DNA of 64,000 bases, from contig JACJXV010000006.1 in the NCBI GenBank assembly GCA_020636445.1, forward strand, positions 56,027 through 120,026, in the 5' to 3' direction. This stretch comes from Lewinellaceae bacterium. Lineage in GTDB: Bacteria > Bacteroidota > Bacteroidia > Chitinophagales > Saprospiraceae. The notes under the pieces are model-generated. The model was not told where the DNA came from, did no database searches, and saw only the letters and a program-made list of their open reading frames with translations. The translations under genes and the position numbers were made by a program. Shown one piece after another: positions 35,097 to 43,277 of this stretch; the stretch's first letter is position 1; every line of letters starts with the position of its first letter.

Positions 35097-35390
35097 CTAT
35101 TTTAAATCAATCACTTTAGGTACCCGGAAAAAGGTGCCATCGGCATCCGGAGCATTGCGCAAGGCTGCTTCCCGGGAAACCTGACCGGTTACTTCATCGG
35201 GGCGCCAGGTATTCTGTTCATCATTTAAATACACCAGTGGCGCTACACCTTCAGTATCCACCTCCTGTAATTTCTCCACCAGGTGAAGGATATTATTGAG
35301 GTCATGTCGCAGGCTTTCCTTTTCTTCCGCCGATAGTTCCAGGCGTGCTAATTGTTCAAGTTTCGAAATTAAGGCTTGATTAATATCCAT
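35097..35390 (-). CDS. gatC: Asp-tRNA(Asn)/Glu-tRNA(Gln) amidotransferase subunit C
   Basis: GatC stabilises the GatA subunit in the GatCAB complex that amidates mischarged tRNAs. The 97-residue product shows KLEQLARLELSAEEKE, NNILHLVEKLQEVDTEGV and RNAPDADGTFFRVPKVI. The start at 35390 is taken from the family N-terminus; 21 extra upstream codons are not conserved. gatA and gatB are not in the window (the amidase at 4126 is an exported paralog). Confidence 0.92.
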   Translation of the reverse strand: MDINQALISKLEQLARLELSAEEKESLRHDLNNILHLVEKLQEVDTEGVAPLVYLNDEQNTWRPDEVTGQVSREAALRNAPDADGTFFRVPKVIDLK

Positions 35391-35597
35391 CGCAATTAAC
35401 TCGAAGTTTGTGATCAAATACTCGGCGAACGCATGCTGGCATCCGAAGTTCATTCGCTAAGCCAAAGCTAAGGATTCTACAGGGTACCACAAGAATAATC
35501 CGATAACATTGACTGATTATTTATCCACAATCCCCATTTTCACGGCAGGAAATTGTATTTTCGCTCGTCTCTAAAATTTGAGCACCCACCCCGACAG

Positions 35598-36242
35598 ATG
35601 ATAAATTCAATGGGAGAACTGAAAGTCAAGCACATCGCAATTGCTGGGAACATCGGTGCCGGCAAAACCACTCTATGCACCCAACTGGGCCGGAGTTTCA
35701 ATTGGGACGTTCACTACGAATCAGCGGATGATAATCCCTACCTGATTGATTTTTACAATGATATGCGCCGTTGGTCCTTCAATTTGCAGATCTATTTTCT
35801 GCATTCACGTTATCGGCAGGTGCTGAATATCCTCAATGGTGACCGTACGGTTGTTCAGGACAGGACCATCTATGAGGATGCCTATATTTTTGCCCCTAAC
35901 CTGCATGATATGGGGCTGCTCTCCACCCGTGATTATGAAAATTACGTTGAAATTTTCCGTACGATGACCTCTCAGATCCGGCCACCGGACCTGATGATCT
36001 ATCTGCGTGCCAGTATTCCAACACTGGTTGATCACATTCAAAGCCGGGGCCGCGATTACGAGGGAAATATCAGCCTGGATTATCTGCGCCGACTCAACGA
36101 ACGCTACGAAGAGTGGATCGGCACCTACAAAGAAGGACGCTTACTGGTCATTAACTCTGATGAAGTCGATTTCGCAAAACGCCCCGAGGATCTGGGCGAG
36201 ATAATCGATAAGGTTAATGGTGAACTTCATGGCTTGTTTTAA
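35598..36242 (+). CDS. deoxynucleoside kinase
   Basis: The protein has 214 residues. It phosphorylates deoxynucleosides for salvage. The P-loop is GNIGAGKTT, followed by the substrate motif YESADDNPYLIDFYND, the catalytic-type QDRTIYEDAYIFA (in place of DRS) and a LID region with RGRDYEGNISLDYL. The single Arg-rich lid and length fit the bacterial dAK/dGK type common in Bacteroidota. Starts at 35598 or 35610 are both plausible; the frame extends upstream to 35553 without conservation. Confidence 0.92.
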   Translation: MINSMGELKVKHIAIAGNIGAGKTTLCTQLGRSFNWDVHYESADDNPYLIDFYNDMRRWSFNLQIYFLHSRYRQVLNILNGDRTVVQDRTIYEDAYIFAPNLHDMGLLSTRDYENYVEIFRTMTSQIRPPDLMIYLRASIPTLVDHIQSRGRDYEGNISLDYLRRLNERYEEWIGTYKEGRLLVINSDEVDFAKRPEDLGEIIDKVNGELHGLF

Positions 36243-36260
36243 CGATAACCTCCCTTTATT

Positions 36261-36440
36261 TTATGGTTTTGGATGAGTAGTTGCTACAACTGCCGGGGTG
36301 TCCTCTTTTTGGTTTCCTGACCAACTACCTCGACTACTCCAGGCCAGCCCGGCGAGTATTAAACCATGCACAATGATCGCAATCAAGAGTGCATTTCTCC
36401 GACGAGTTCTTTCCTTGGCAGCAAACCGATTCTGGTACAT
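36261..36440 (-). CDS. 59-residue single-pass membrane protein
   Basis: An ATG at 36440 opens a 59-codon frame with a basic N-terminus (RFAAKERTRRR), one clear transmembrane helix (ALLIAIIVHGLILAGLAW, about 17-34) and a polar tail ending HPKP. The layout resembles the N-terminal anchor of TonB-like or small Bacteroidota membrane proteins. It ends 18 bases from the dNK stop in convergent orientation. The basic-helix-polar pattern supports it; I know no function. Confidence 0.55.
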   Translation of the reverse strand: MYQNRFAAKERTRRRNALLIAIIVHGLILAGLAWSSRGSWSGNQKEDTPAVVATTHPKP

Positions 36441-36517
36441 AGGTGTTGTTTTTCCTGATAACGTTATCGACCTAACGCCTATTTTTTAATAAACCGTTAA
36501 AGGTCCAATAAAACAAG

Positions 36518-37171
36518 ATGTATACCCAAATAAAACAGGAATTGGCACCTTCAGGAGTCCGGCTTATTGCGGTTTCCAAAACCAAAACCAACGACCAGAT
36601 CATGGTTCTGTACAACCAGGGCCAACGGGATTTTGGGGAAAACCGCGTCCAGGAAGTAGTAGAGAAACACGACACCTTACCCAAAGATATCCACTGGCAC
36701 CTGATTGGCCATTTGCAGACTAACAAGGTCAAGTATATCGCTCCCTTTATCAGTATGGTCCATTCGGTGGATAGCCTCAAGCTCTTAGCCGAAATCGATA
36801 AGCAGGCAGCACGGAACGACCGAACCATTGACTGCCTGCTCCAATTTAAAATAGCTCTCGAGGATACCAAATACGGACTTGACCTCGATACCGCACACCA
36901 ACTACTGACTGACCCCAGCTTTGCTGCCCTTCGGCATGTTCGAATTTGCGGGGTCATGGGTATGGCTACCTTTACCGAAGATACGGCCCAGGTCAAAAGT
37001 GAATTCGAGCAACTCACCCGAATCTTCAACACCCTAAAGGAAACCTATTTTGCTTCATCTTCCTATTTCACAGAACGCTCTATGGGAATGTCTGACGATT
37101 ATCCCCTGGCGGTGGAGGCAGGTAGTACGATGGTCCGAATTGGCACACTTTTATTTGGTAGCAGAAGCTGA
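36518..37171 (+). CDS. YggS/PLPBP family pyridoxal-phosphate homeostasis protein
   Basis: The protein has 217 residues. The PLP-binding Lys is in LIAVSKTKT (about residue 21); GQRDFGENRVQEVVEKH, WHLIGHLQTNKVKY and the C-terminal MGMSDDYPLAVEAGSTMVRIGTLLFG segment (quoted as adjacent pieces MGMSDDYPLAVEAGST and MVRIGTLLFG) are family signatures. These cytoplasmic proteins bind PLP without known catalysis and maintain vitamin B6 and amino acid balance. Confidence 0.95.
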   Translation: MYTQIKQELAPSGVRLIAVSKTKTNDQIMVLYNQGQRDFGENRVQEVVEKHDTLPKDIHWHLIGHLQTNKVKYIAPFISMVHSVDSLKLLAEIDKQAARNDRTIDCLLQFKIALEDTKYGLDLDTAHQLLTDPSFAALRHVRICGVMGMATFTEDTAQVKSEFEQLTRIFNTLKETYFASSSYFTERSMGMSDDYPLAVEAGSTMVRIGTLLFGSRS

Positions 37172-37240
37172 TTAAACTAGTATCGCTGGCGTTGAAAAGC
37201 GTTGACAGTTACTGAGCCGAATCGAAGTAGTGTTGGAATT

Positions 37241-37290
37241 TGGTAACTGGTTGCTGGTAACTGGTTGCTGGTTTTTCGTTGCTAGTGTTC
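37241..37290. repeat. heptad-repeat tract (TGGTAAC/TGGTTGC)
   Basis: Four perfect alternating heptamers TGGTAAC and TGGTTGC are followed by looser units, directly abutting the element at 37291. Confidence 0.85.
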
Positions 37291-37451
37291 TGTCAAGTTT
37301 GAAATTAAGGATTAGTGAAACGTGAAGCGAAATCCCTATATCTCGTTGCGTCGCTGCGTCGTTGCGAGAAATTTCGGTGAATAATCAGGCGCAATGGAAA
37401 ATCCGGAAGGTTTTCCCGGGGGATTCTGAACATCTAAATTCTTAGTTGACA
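37291..37451 (-). mobile_element. non-coding repeat element, family 2, copy 2
   Basis: This 161-bp block is the reverse complement of 3702-3855 with about four-fifths identity by eye and similar terminal inverted repeats (TGTCAAGTTTGAAATTA at the left end). It differs by a 7-base insertion within the CGCAACGACGC segment. It is flanked by CTAGT-containing heptads on both sides. Confidence 0.65.
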
Positions 37452-37622
37452 AAGCACTAGTTACTCGTTTTTTCAATTTTTCTTCGCCCACCGAAACTTT
37501 AGTGAAGGCCGGGCCACTTCACTCCTCACTTAATAACCTCGCTAAGACGCAAAGTCGCTATGAAGACGCAAAGAGGAATTCTGCCTGCTCACTGCTGACC
37601 CTAACCCCTCACCAAATACCCG
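37452..37622. other. intergenic tail with GACGCAAAG direct repeats
   Basis: It holds a heptad remnant (GCACTAGTTACTCG), two GACGCAAAG units around 37551-37573 and a CTGCTCACTGCTG piece. No gene is seen. Confidence 0.4.
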
Positions 37623-38639
37623 CTAAAGCCGCAGAAAATCAGGATTTTCCAGTTCTGCGAAAAACGCGTTCAGGTATTCAGTCATTTGTCTCCGAACCCG
37701 GCGATCCAAAAGTGCAAAACTATTTATCTGCTCCAGTAAGGTGTATTGTTTGGCTTTAAACAAGGCAATTGTTTCCCGAAGTACCGCCGGGTCGGTAGTT
37801 TCTCCCCGGTAAATCCGGTCGGTCAGTGACTTCATCCCTGCTGATACTAGCGGACGGGCGTAAGAGGCTTCCACCAAACCAGTATAGTCAAAATCATAGG
37901 GCACCAGCACCGGCAGGCTGGATGTTGCTGTTTGAACCAATTTTACATTCCGCAGCATTTTTAAATCCCAGTCGTAATTACCGATCATATACTGGAACAT
38001 AGCCACTAAACTCTCGGAGGCAGAATTTACATCTCCCTCACCCAAACCTACCGTTTCTACTTCCGTCCCTCCCAAGCGGGTAGTCATTTCATCGGTATCC
38101 TCGATGAGCAAACCATAGCGAACAAAATCTTTATGGATTCCCTTGGTATCATGGTAGGTTATTTCCAAAAGCTGCACCCGGAAACTTTGGGGTGTGAGCG
38201 TCCGGAACAATTCATAGGTCAGATACTCCTGAAGTAAGTTTTCATTCCCCTCCCAGCGGTCATTCAGGCAATGGGTGACCAGCTTGTATTTATTGAATTC
38301 CGGATCTAAATGGTTAGCGGAAAGCATGTCCCGGTCAAACTTAAGCCGCAAGGGAGGAAAATCGCAATTCATCCGGCGGAACCGTCCACGCAATTCCATT
38401 TCCAGCGGAAAAGCCTGTTCATTCCCAGCGGGGTCCACTAGCTGAAGAGTACCATTTTCTTTGATCTCTTCTCGCCGATTGTTAAATAAGTTGTCGAAAT
38501 CAGCAGTTAACGTAATTCGCACCACTTTGTCCTGTTGCAGGAGGCTGAAAATGCTGGCTTTGGCCTGTACGAAAGTCGGCAGGACTGCAATAAAAAGGAT
38601 AAAACTGAAGAAAAACCGAGGGTGATAAGACATTTTCAT
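37623..38639 (-). CDS. secreted protein distantly like CotH-type kinases
   Basis: The protein has 338 residues with a signal peptide ending VQA (about residue 26). LEMELRGRFRRMNCDFPPLRLKF (adjacent pieces LEMELRGRFRRM and NCDFPPLRLKF) resembles the RGNSS...KKPYRIKF region of CotH, and YMIGNYDWDLKMLRNVKLV and PVLVPYDFDYTGLV resemble its metal/nucleotide-binding DW and DFD segments. CotH proteins phosphorylate secreted proteins; kinase activity here is only inferred. It stands alone after a repeat-rich gap. Confidence 0.7.
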   Translation of the reverse strand: MKMSYHPRFFFSFILFIAVLPTFVQAKASIFSLLQQDKVVRITLTADFDNLFNNRREEIKENGTLQLVDPAGNEQAFPLEMELRGRFRRMNCDFPPLRLKFDRDMLSANHLDPEFNKYKLVTHCLNDRWEGNENLLQEYLTYELFRTLTPQSFRVQLLEITYHDTKGIHKDFVRYGLLIEDTDEMTTRLGGTEVETVGLGEGDVNSASESLVAMFQYMIGNYDWDLKMLRNVKLVQTATSSLPVLVPYDFDYTGLVEASYARPLVSAGMKSLTDRIYRGETTDPAVLRETIALFKAKQYTLLEQINSFALLDRRVRRQMTEYLNAFFAELENPDFLRL

Positions 38640-38844
38640 GGGTAATTAGGTGATTAATTGAACCAAACATAGGGGCTTGCCCGACCAAAAACCAATTTTA
38701 TCGATTGGTGCTAGGAAAGACTCGAAATATGCCAGGCCGTTGCACTTAAATACTGCTTTAACAAAATTTTACCATATTAATGGCATTTAATCCTTAACTT
38801 GCAAGGTGTTATATACGCTCACCAACTGTAAAGACCATTTCACT

Positions 38845-39999
38845 ATGAAGGGTATTGGCGCCTTTTCTCTCCTGCTGAGTACACTTTTCTTCTTTTCCTG
38901 TCAATCGACGCAACGTGTACTGCAAGCGCCGGTACCGGCCGCTCCTCTTGCGGATAAGCCTCACAATGTCGTTCTCTTAATTGGAGATGGCATGGGACTT
39001 ACGCAGATTTCGGCGGCAATGTACAGTAACAACAACCAGTTATTTCTGGAGCAATTCCCTGTCGTGGGGCTCCACAAATCCTACGCCAACGACGAACTCA
39101 TTACGGATTCTGCTGCCGGAGCCACTGCCTTTGCGTGTGGGGTAAAAACCTATAACGGTGCGATTGGCCTTGCTGCTGACGGCACCCCTTGCAAAACAAT
39201 TGTTGAAGAATCTGAAGCCAACGGCCTGGCTACCGGATTGGTAGTCACCTCCACTATCGTTCACGCTACCCCGGCTGCTTTTGTGGCCCACGCTAAAATG
39301 CGGGAACTATACGAAGAAATTGCTGCTGACATCCTCGATACCGAAGTAGACCTGCTCATCGGCGGAGGGAAACAATACTTTGATCGCCGGGAAGAAGACT
39401 CGCGCAACCTCGTTGATGAATTACGCAGGCGTAATTATCAGGTGCAAAGCTATGATCAGGCCGACATCAATGGCTTCAAATGGGATCCCACCCGCAACCT
39501 GGTTTATTTTACCGCTGACAAGCAGCCGCTACCTGTTTCTGCCGGACGCGACTACCTGGCCTTTGCTACCCGCCAATCCCTGCATTATCTTGAAAAACGC
39601 AGCGAAAAAGGCTTTTTCCTAATGGTCGAAGGTTCTCAGATAGACTGGATGGGGCATGCTAATGATGGTAAAGCTGCGGTGAAAGAGGTATTGGATTTTG
39701 ATCGTACGGTACAAGTGGTTCTGCAATATGCCCGCGAGCGCGGCAATACCCTGGTCATTGTAACCGCCGACCATGAAACGGGCGGAATGGCGATTATGCC
39801 CGGCTCGAAGATGAATAAGCTAGAGTTTGAATTTACAACCAACGGCCATACCGCTACTTTAATTCCCGTGTTTGCCTACGGCCCCGGAGCTGAATTGTTT
39901 GCCGGCATCTATGAAAATACGGCCATCAATCAAAAAATCCGCCAAGCCCTGGGGTTTTCCGGAGCTAGCGCCGCCGTAAAACTTTCCGCAGGTAAGTAA
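38845..39999 (+). CDS. alkaline phosphatase family lipoprotein
   Basis: This 384-residue phosphomonoesterase has lipobox FFSC (Cys19). Metal and catalytic sites are complete: LIGDGMG (about 46-51), nucleophile Ser89 in TDSAAGATAF, HATPAAFVAH, EGSQIDWMGHAND, VTADHETGG and NGHTATLIPVFA. It should release phosphate from organic esters at the cell envelope. The start at 38845 gives the signal peptide directly; 13 upstream codons are in frame but not signal-like. Confidence 0.95.
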   Translation: MKGIGAFSLLLSTLFFFSCQSTQRVLQAPVPAAPLADKPHNVVLLIGDGMGLTQISAAMYSNNNQLFLEQFPVVGLHKSYANDELITDSAAGATAFACGVKTYNGAIGLAADGTPCKTIVEESEANGLATGLVVTSTIVHATPAAFVAHAKMRELYEEIAADILDTEVDLLIGGGKQYFDRREEDSRNLVDELRRRNYQVQSYDQADINGFKWDPTRNLVYFTADKQPLPVSAGRDYLAFATRQSLHYLEKRSEKGFFLMVEGSQIDWMGHANDGKAAVKEVLDFDRTVQVVLQYARERGNTLVIVTADHETGGMAIMPGSKMNKLEFEFTTNGHTATLIPVFAYGPGAELFAGIYENTAINQKIRQALGFSGASAAVKLSAGK

Positions 40000-40207
40000 A
40001 CTAAATTTCCAATAATCATTTCCAGAAGCCTTCACTTGAACAAAAGTGATGGTCCGGCATTTCTATTTGGAAAAGCTCTAAGTTCCGGTAACGTTTTTTT
40101 CACCATTATGCGTTACTATTACAGAAAGCCGTACTGGATGTTGATTGGGTATTCCCAGATCCAATTGGCAGCAGATAACCAAAGCCATTAACCAAATTAT
40201 TGCCTCG

Positions 40208-41353
40208 ATGATTGTAGAAACACTAGACCATTTGAAACTTATCCAGGAAAGTGCCCGGGATTTTGCCGAAACGTACATTCGTCCCCATGTACTGGAATGG
40301 GACGAAAAGCAAATTTTTCCAATAGACTTATTTCACCAAATGGGCCACTATGGATTCCTCGGTGTACTGGTTCCGGAAGAATATGGCGGTGCAGGCTTAG
40401 GCTACCAGGCCTATATCACCATTATTGAAGAAATTGCAAAAGTGTGCGGTGCAGTCGGCCTTTCCGTGGCAGCCCATAATTCGCTGTGCACGAATCATAT
40501 TCTTTCCTTTGGCAATGAGGAACAAAAGCGCAAGTATCTTCCCAAACTGGCCACCGGAGAATGGATTGGTGCCTGGGGGCTTACCGAACCAAACACGGGA
40601 AGTGATGCCGCCCGCATGCAATGTGTAGCTGTGCGCGATGGGGATTACTACGTCATCAATGGGGCCAAGAATTTCATTACCCACGGAGCCAGTGGCCAGG
40701 TGGCCGTACTGATTGCCCGCACAGGAGAACTACTCGACAGCCATGGCATGAGTGCCTTTATCATCGAAAGAGGTACGCCAGGTTTTGCCGCCGGCAAAAA
40801 AGAAAACAAACTGGGTATGCGGGCCAGTGAAACTGCCGAAATGATCTTTAACGATTGTCGGATTCACAAAAGCCAGCTATTGGGCAAAGAAGGGGAAGGT
40901 TTTATCCAGTCAATGAAAATCCTGGATGGTGGCCGCATTTCCATTGCGGCCCTTTCGCTCGGGATTGCCAAGGGTGCTTATGCGGCTGCCTGGCAATATG
41001 CTCAGGAACGCGAACAATTTGGCAAGCCCATCCTACAGTTTCAGGGAATCAGCTTCAAACTGGCGGACATGGCAACCCAAATTGAAGCGGCCAGTTTGCT
41101 GACCCGGAAAGCCGGCACCCTGAAAGACCAGGGTGAAAAGAGCACCAAGCTATCGGCCATGGCGAAACTATATGCTTCGGAAACTGCCGTCTCAGTAAGT
41201 AATGATGCGGTCCAGATTTTTGGTGGCTACGGCTACATTAAGGATTTTCCTGTAGAAAAATTCTACCGCGACGCTAAGCTTTGTACCATCGGCGAAGGAA
41301 CCAGCGAGATTCAAAAACTGGTCATTTCCCGTGCTGAACAACGCGGGGAATAA
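40208..41353 (+). CDS. acyl-CoA dehydrogenase
   Basis: The protein has 381 residues and oxidises acyl-CoA thioesters with FAD, passing electrons to ETF. Family signatures are GAWGLTEPNTGSDA (FAD site), the QIFGGYGYIKDFPVEKFYRDAK segment (quoted as QIFGGYGYIKD and FPVEKFYRDAK) and the catalytic-type Glu in IGEGTSEIQ (about 365). The short-chain type is likely from that Glu position. The start at 40208 is where homology begins. No beta-oxidation partners are adjacent. Confidence 0.95.
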   Translation: MIVETLDHLKLIQESARDFAETYIRPHVLEWDEKQIFPIDLFHQMGHYGFLGVLVPEEYGGAGLGYQAYITIIEEIAKVCGAVGLSVAAHNSLCTNHILSFGNEEQKRKYLPKLATGEWIGAWGLTEPNTGSDAARMQCVAVRDGDYYVINGAKNFITHGASGQVAVLIARTGELLDSHGMSAFIIERGTPGFAAGKKENKLGMRASETAEMIFNDCRIHKSQLLGKEGEGFIQSMKILDGGRISIAALSLGIAKGAYAAAWQYAQEREQFGKPILQFQGISFKLADMATQIEAASLLTRKAGTLKDQGEKSTKLSAMAKLYASETAVSVSNDAVQIFGGYGYIKDFPVEKFYRDAKLCTIGEGTSEIQKLVISRAEQRGE

Positions 41354-41397
41354 CGGCATTAGCCATCCTGGATTACAGCAAATCAGGCAGGTTGGGT

Positions 41398-41544
41398 GGA
41401 AATTGGAAATCGGAAACCAGAAACTTGTCCGCCTCCGGCGGATCAGAAATCAGAAAATGGAACTATTTGGTTTCTGGTGTCTGGTTTCTGGTGTCTCGTT
41501 ATTCCTTGAACACCCTCTTCACTGCTCACTGCTCACTGCTCACT
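41398..41544. repeat. heptad-repeat region with palindrome insert
   Basis: The order is: AAATTGG-type heptads; the palindrome GTCCGCCTCCGGCGGATC between GAAACTT and AGAAAT; alternating TTTCTGG/TGTCTGG heptamers; then three CTGCTCA heptamers at the end. Confidence 0.85.
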
Positions 41545-41636
41545 AAAAAAACGTTCCAGTCAAGCCAAATTATTAGTATCCTGCTTAGTGGGCGATGTTT
41601 ATCATTTAAACCATGTTGAATAAATGAGCGATTTAC

Positions 41637-42032
41637 ATGAGTCATTCCGAATTTTTGACAATCTGGTATTCTGGTTTAGAGCCGTAGGTCGCTAATGCTC
41701 CCTACTAGTTTAGAGCCAGCCCTACGGGCTTAGTTTAGAGAGTTTAGCAGGAAAGGGTAGGTCCTGGAAAACGCATTAACCTCGTATGTTTGTCAAGCAA
41801 GCAAAAGTTCATTGAAATTAATAGTTTAGTAAGCACCTAACACAGAGGATTATAAATCTTCTAAACCCTCTAAACCAAGCCTGTCCGTCTGGACACCACA
41901 GGTGCGTCTCTAAACTAGCGGGGAGCGGTAGCGATACGCGGCTCTAAACCAGCCGGCCCTCCATAGGCGGGTAAACCCTCCATAGGCGGGTAAACCCTGT
42001 CTCCCACCAAATCAACATTCGGGATGACTCAT
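41637..42032. mobile_element. 396-bp fold-back element with terminal inverted repeats
   Basis: The ends ATGAGTCATTCCGAATTTTT (41637-41656) and, inverted, ATGAGTCATCCCGAATGTTG (42032-42013) pair. A second, longer inverted repeat of 45 bases (41671-41715 with 41908-41952, TTTAGAGCC type, about 8 mismatches) and further GTTTAGAG blocks extend the pairing inward, so nearly the whole element can form one imperfect hairpin. Two CCATAGGCGGG palindrome-related inserts lie at 41967-41998. The end motif recurs at 49805. It is non-coding; 42033-42151 shows nothing. Confidence 0.7.
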
Positions 42033-42151
42033 GGTTGTTCGTTGGAATCTTCAGCTGCCATACACACCATTGGCCAGTCCTCCAACCGCTGTAGATCCAC
42101 CTTTTAACTTACTAAACCTGGATTGGGTGTTTTCTGCAGGAAAGCGTAGTC

Positions 42152-42877
42152 TTAGGCCGGAGACAAATTGATTACCGTTGCGGCAATCTCTCGTGATTTC
42201 AGCAAAAATGGTAATAAGTTAAACCAGCAATGGCAATCGTCCAGAACGGGGCCATCGGAACTGATCACAACGGCAACCTGCTCTTCCCGTAGGCGATTGT
42301 CGGGGTTATACAGCAATTCTACTTCCCAGGGCCACCCGGACTCCAGGGCTATTTCTCCCAGCCGTGTTTTTAGTCGCCCGCTGTTGGATACTGGTTGATC
42401 CAGCAGCCAATGTACTTGGGTTACCTCTAATTGCTGTAGTGTTTCGCCAATAAGCCGAATAGCGACATCGGTTTCCAATACCCGTTTATAAGTGCCGTGT
42501 AATCCTGCAATATCCCGTAAACACCCATCCAGTCCTGCGAACAAATAACCTCCGGAAAGGGCACACTCCAGCGAAATTAATTGGTTCAAGCCATCAATGA
42601 TCACTTCCTTTCCCCGAAGACTTGTCGCCGGCAACTCCTTAGCCTTGCGCCGTACAAACTGGGGTTCGCTACAAACAACCCGCTGCAAAGCCTTGCGCTG
42701 TCGTTCCTGCAACCGATAGCGATTACCTACCAGGGAAAGCGCTGAGCGTTCCGCATATCCCCGCGATAGCAGGTATTGCATATCCCCTACTGCTGCACGC
42801 AATGCTTTGACGAAGGATTCAGCAAATAATCGGGTGTCTTGCGGATGGGCTCCCCGGTGTTGGCGTCGGTCAGGCAT
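42152..42877 (-). CDS. DUF434/DUF5616 protein, PIN-like
   Basis: This 241-residue cytoplasmic protein combines a helical N-terminal DUF434 segment (FVKALRAAVGDMQYLLSRGY) with a DUF5616 part. The latter has Asp-containing strand ends VIIDGLNQL, GLDGCLRD, WLLDQPVSNSGRL and VISSDGPVLDD, arranged as in PIN-like nucleases; nuclease activity is inferred and untested. It begins 10 bases after a strong intrinsic terminator that ends a three-hairpin RNA, so its expression may depend on readthrough. Confidence 0.82.
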   Translation of the reverse strand: MPDRRQHRGAHPQDTRLFAESFVKALRAAVGDMQYLLSRGYAERSALSLVGNRYRLQERQRKALQRVVCSEPQFVRRKAKELPATSLRGKEVIIDGLNQLISLECALSGGYLFAGLDGCLRDIAGLHGTYKRVLETDVAIRLIGETLQQLEVTQVHWLLDQPVSNSGRLKTRLGEIALESGWPWEVELLYNPDNRLREEQVAVVISSDGPVLDDCHCWFNLLPFLLKSREIAATVINLSPA

Positions 42878-42887
42878 ACGGGAAATT

Positions 42888-42920
42888 AAAAAAGTGCTGC
42901 CGGCAATAAACCGACAGCAC
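42888..42920 (-). terminator. intrinsic terminator at the end of the three-hairpin RNA
   Basis: On the minus strand GTGCTGTCGG-tttattg-CCGGCAGCAC is followed directly by TTTTTT. It lies 10 bases upstream of the DUF434 start codon. Confidence 0.88.
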
Positions 42921-43075
42921 GAAAGGTAATAATAAGCCAGTAAAAATTAAACCCACGTTGCCACTTGAGGCACACTGCCCAGAAGACTTTTCCCCAAGTG
43001 GGTACGAGGATAAAAGGGGTGCAACGATGAAAAATTACCCTTCACACACTGCTTTGTTGCACCCCGACCTATTGT
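42888..43075 (-). ncRNA. putative structured RNA or attenuator leader upstream of DUF434 gene
   Basis: Three hairpins with 10-bp stems follow one another on the minus strand: GGGGTGCAAC/GTTGCACCCC (43065-43016), CCACTTGGGG/CCTCAAGTGG (43001-42961, one G-U pair) and the terminator stem. Each of the first two loops exposes GCAGTGTG. A candidate promoter (TTGG near 43109, TATAACAA near 43085) would start the RNA about 43075, giving roughly 190 bases. An open frame across it lacks any ATG. I recognise no known riboswitch class. It is either a small RNA or a cis-acting leader. Confidence 0.5.
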
Positions 43076-43277
43076 AATTGTTATACCCTTCACTTTTCCG
43101 GTTTCCAAGCGATTTACTAACTTGGATGCCGGCAATTATATCTGACGCCATGGATTGGGAAAATCCCAAACTTCTAAGGTCAGTAGGCATTGTGGACAGC
43201 GTAATTTGGCTTTACCCAGCTTACTTCAAGGGCTGTATCAATGCTTCATTATTATCAAATACAACTACCGTACCAAA

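Noticed and set aside
36298..36489. 63-codon plus-strand frame between the kinase and YggS genes
   Set aside because: The opposite strand holds a better small membrane protein frame; this one lacks any pattern.
42947..43135. 62-codon minus-strand frame upstream of the DUF434 gene
   Set aside because: It has no ATG (only a TTG start), and the same bases form strong hairpins followed by a terminator, so a structured RNA explains them better.
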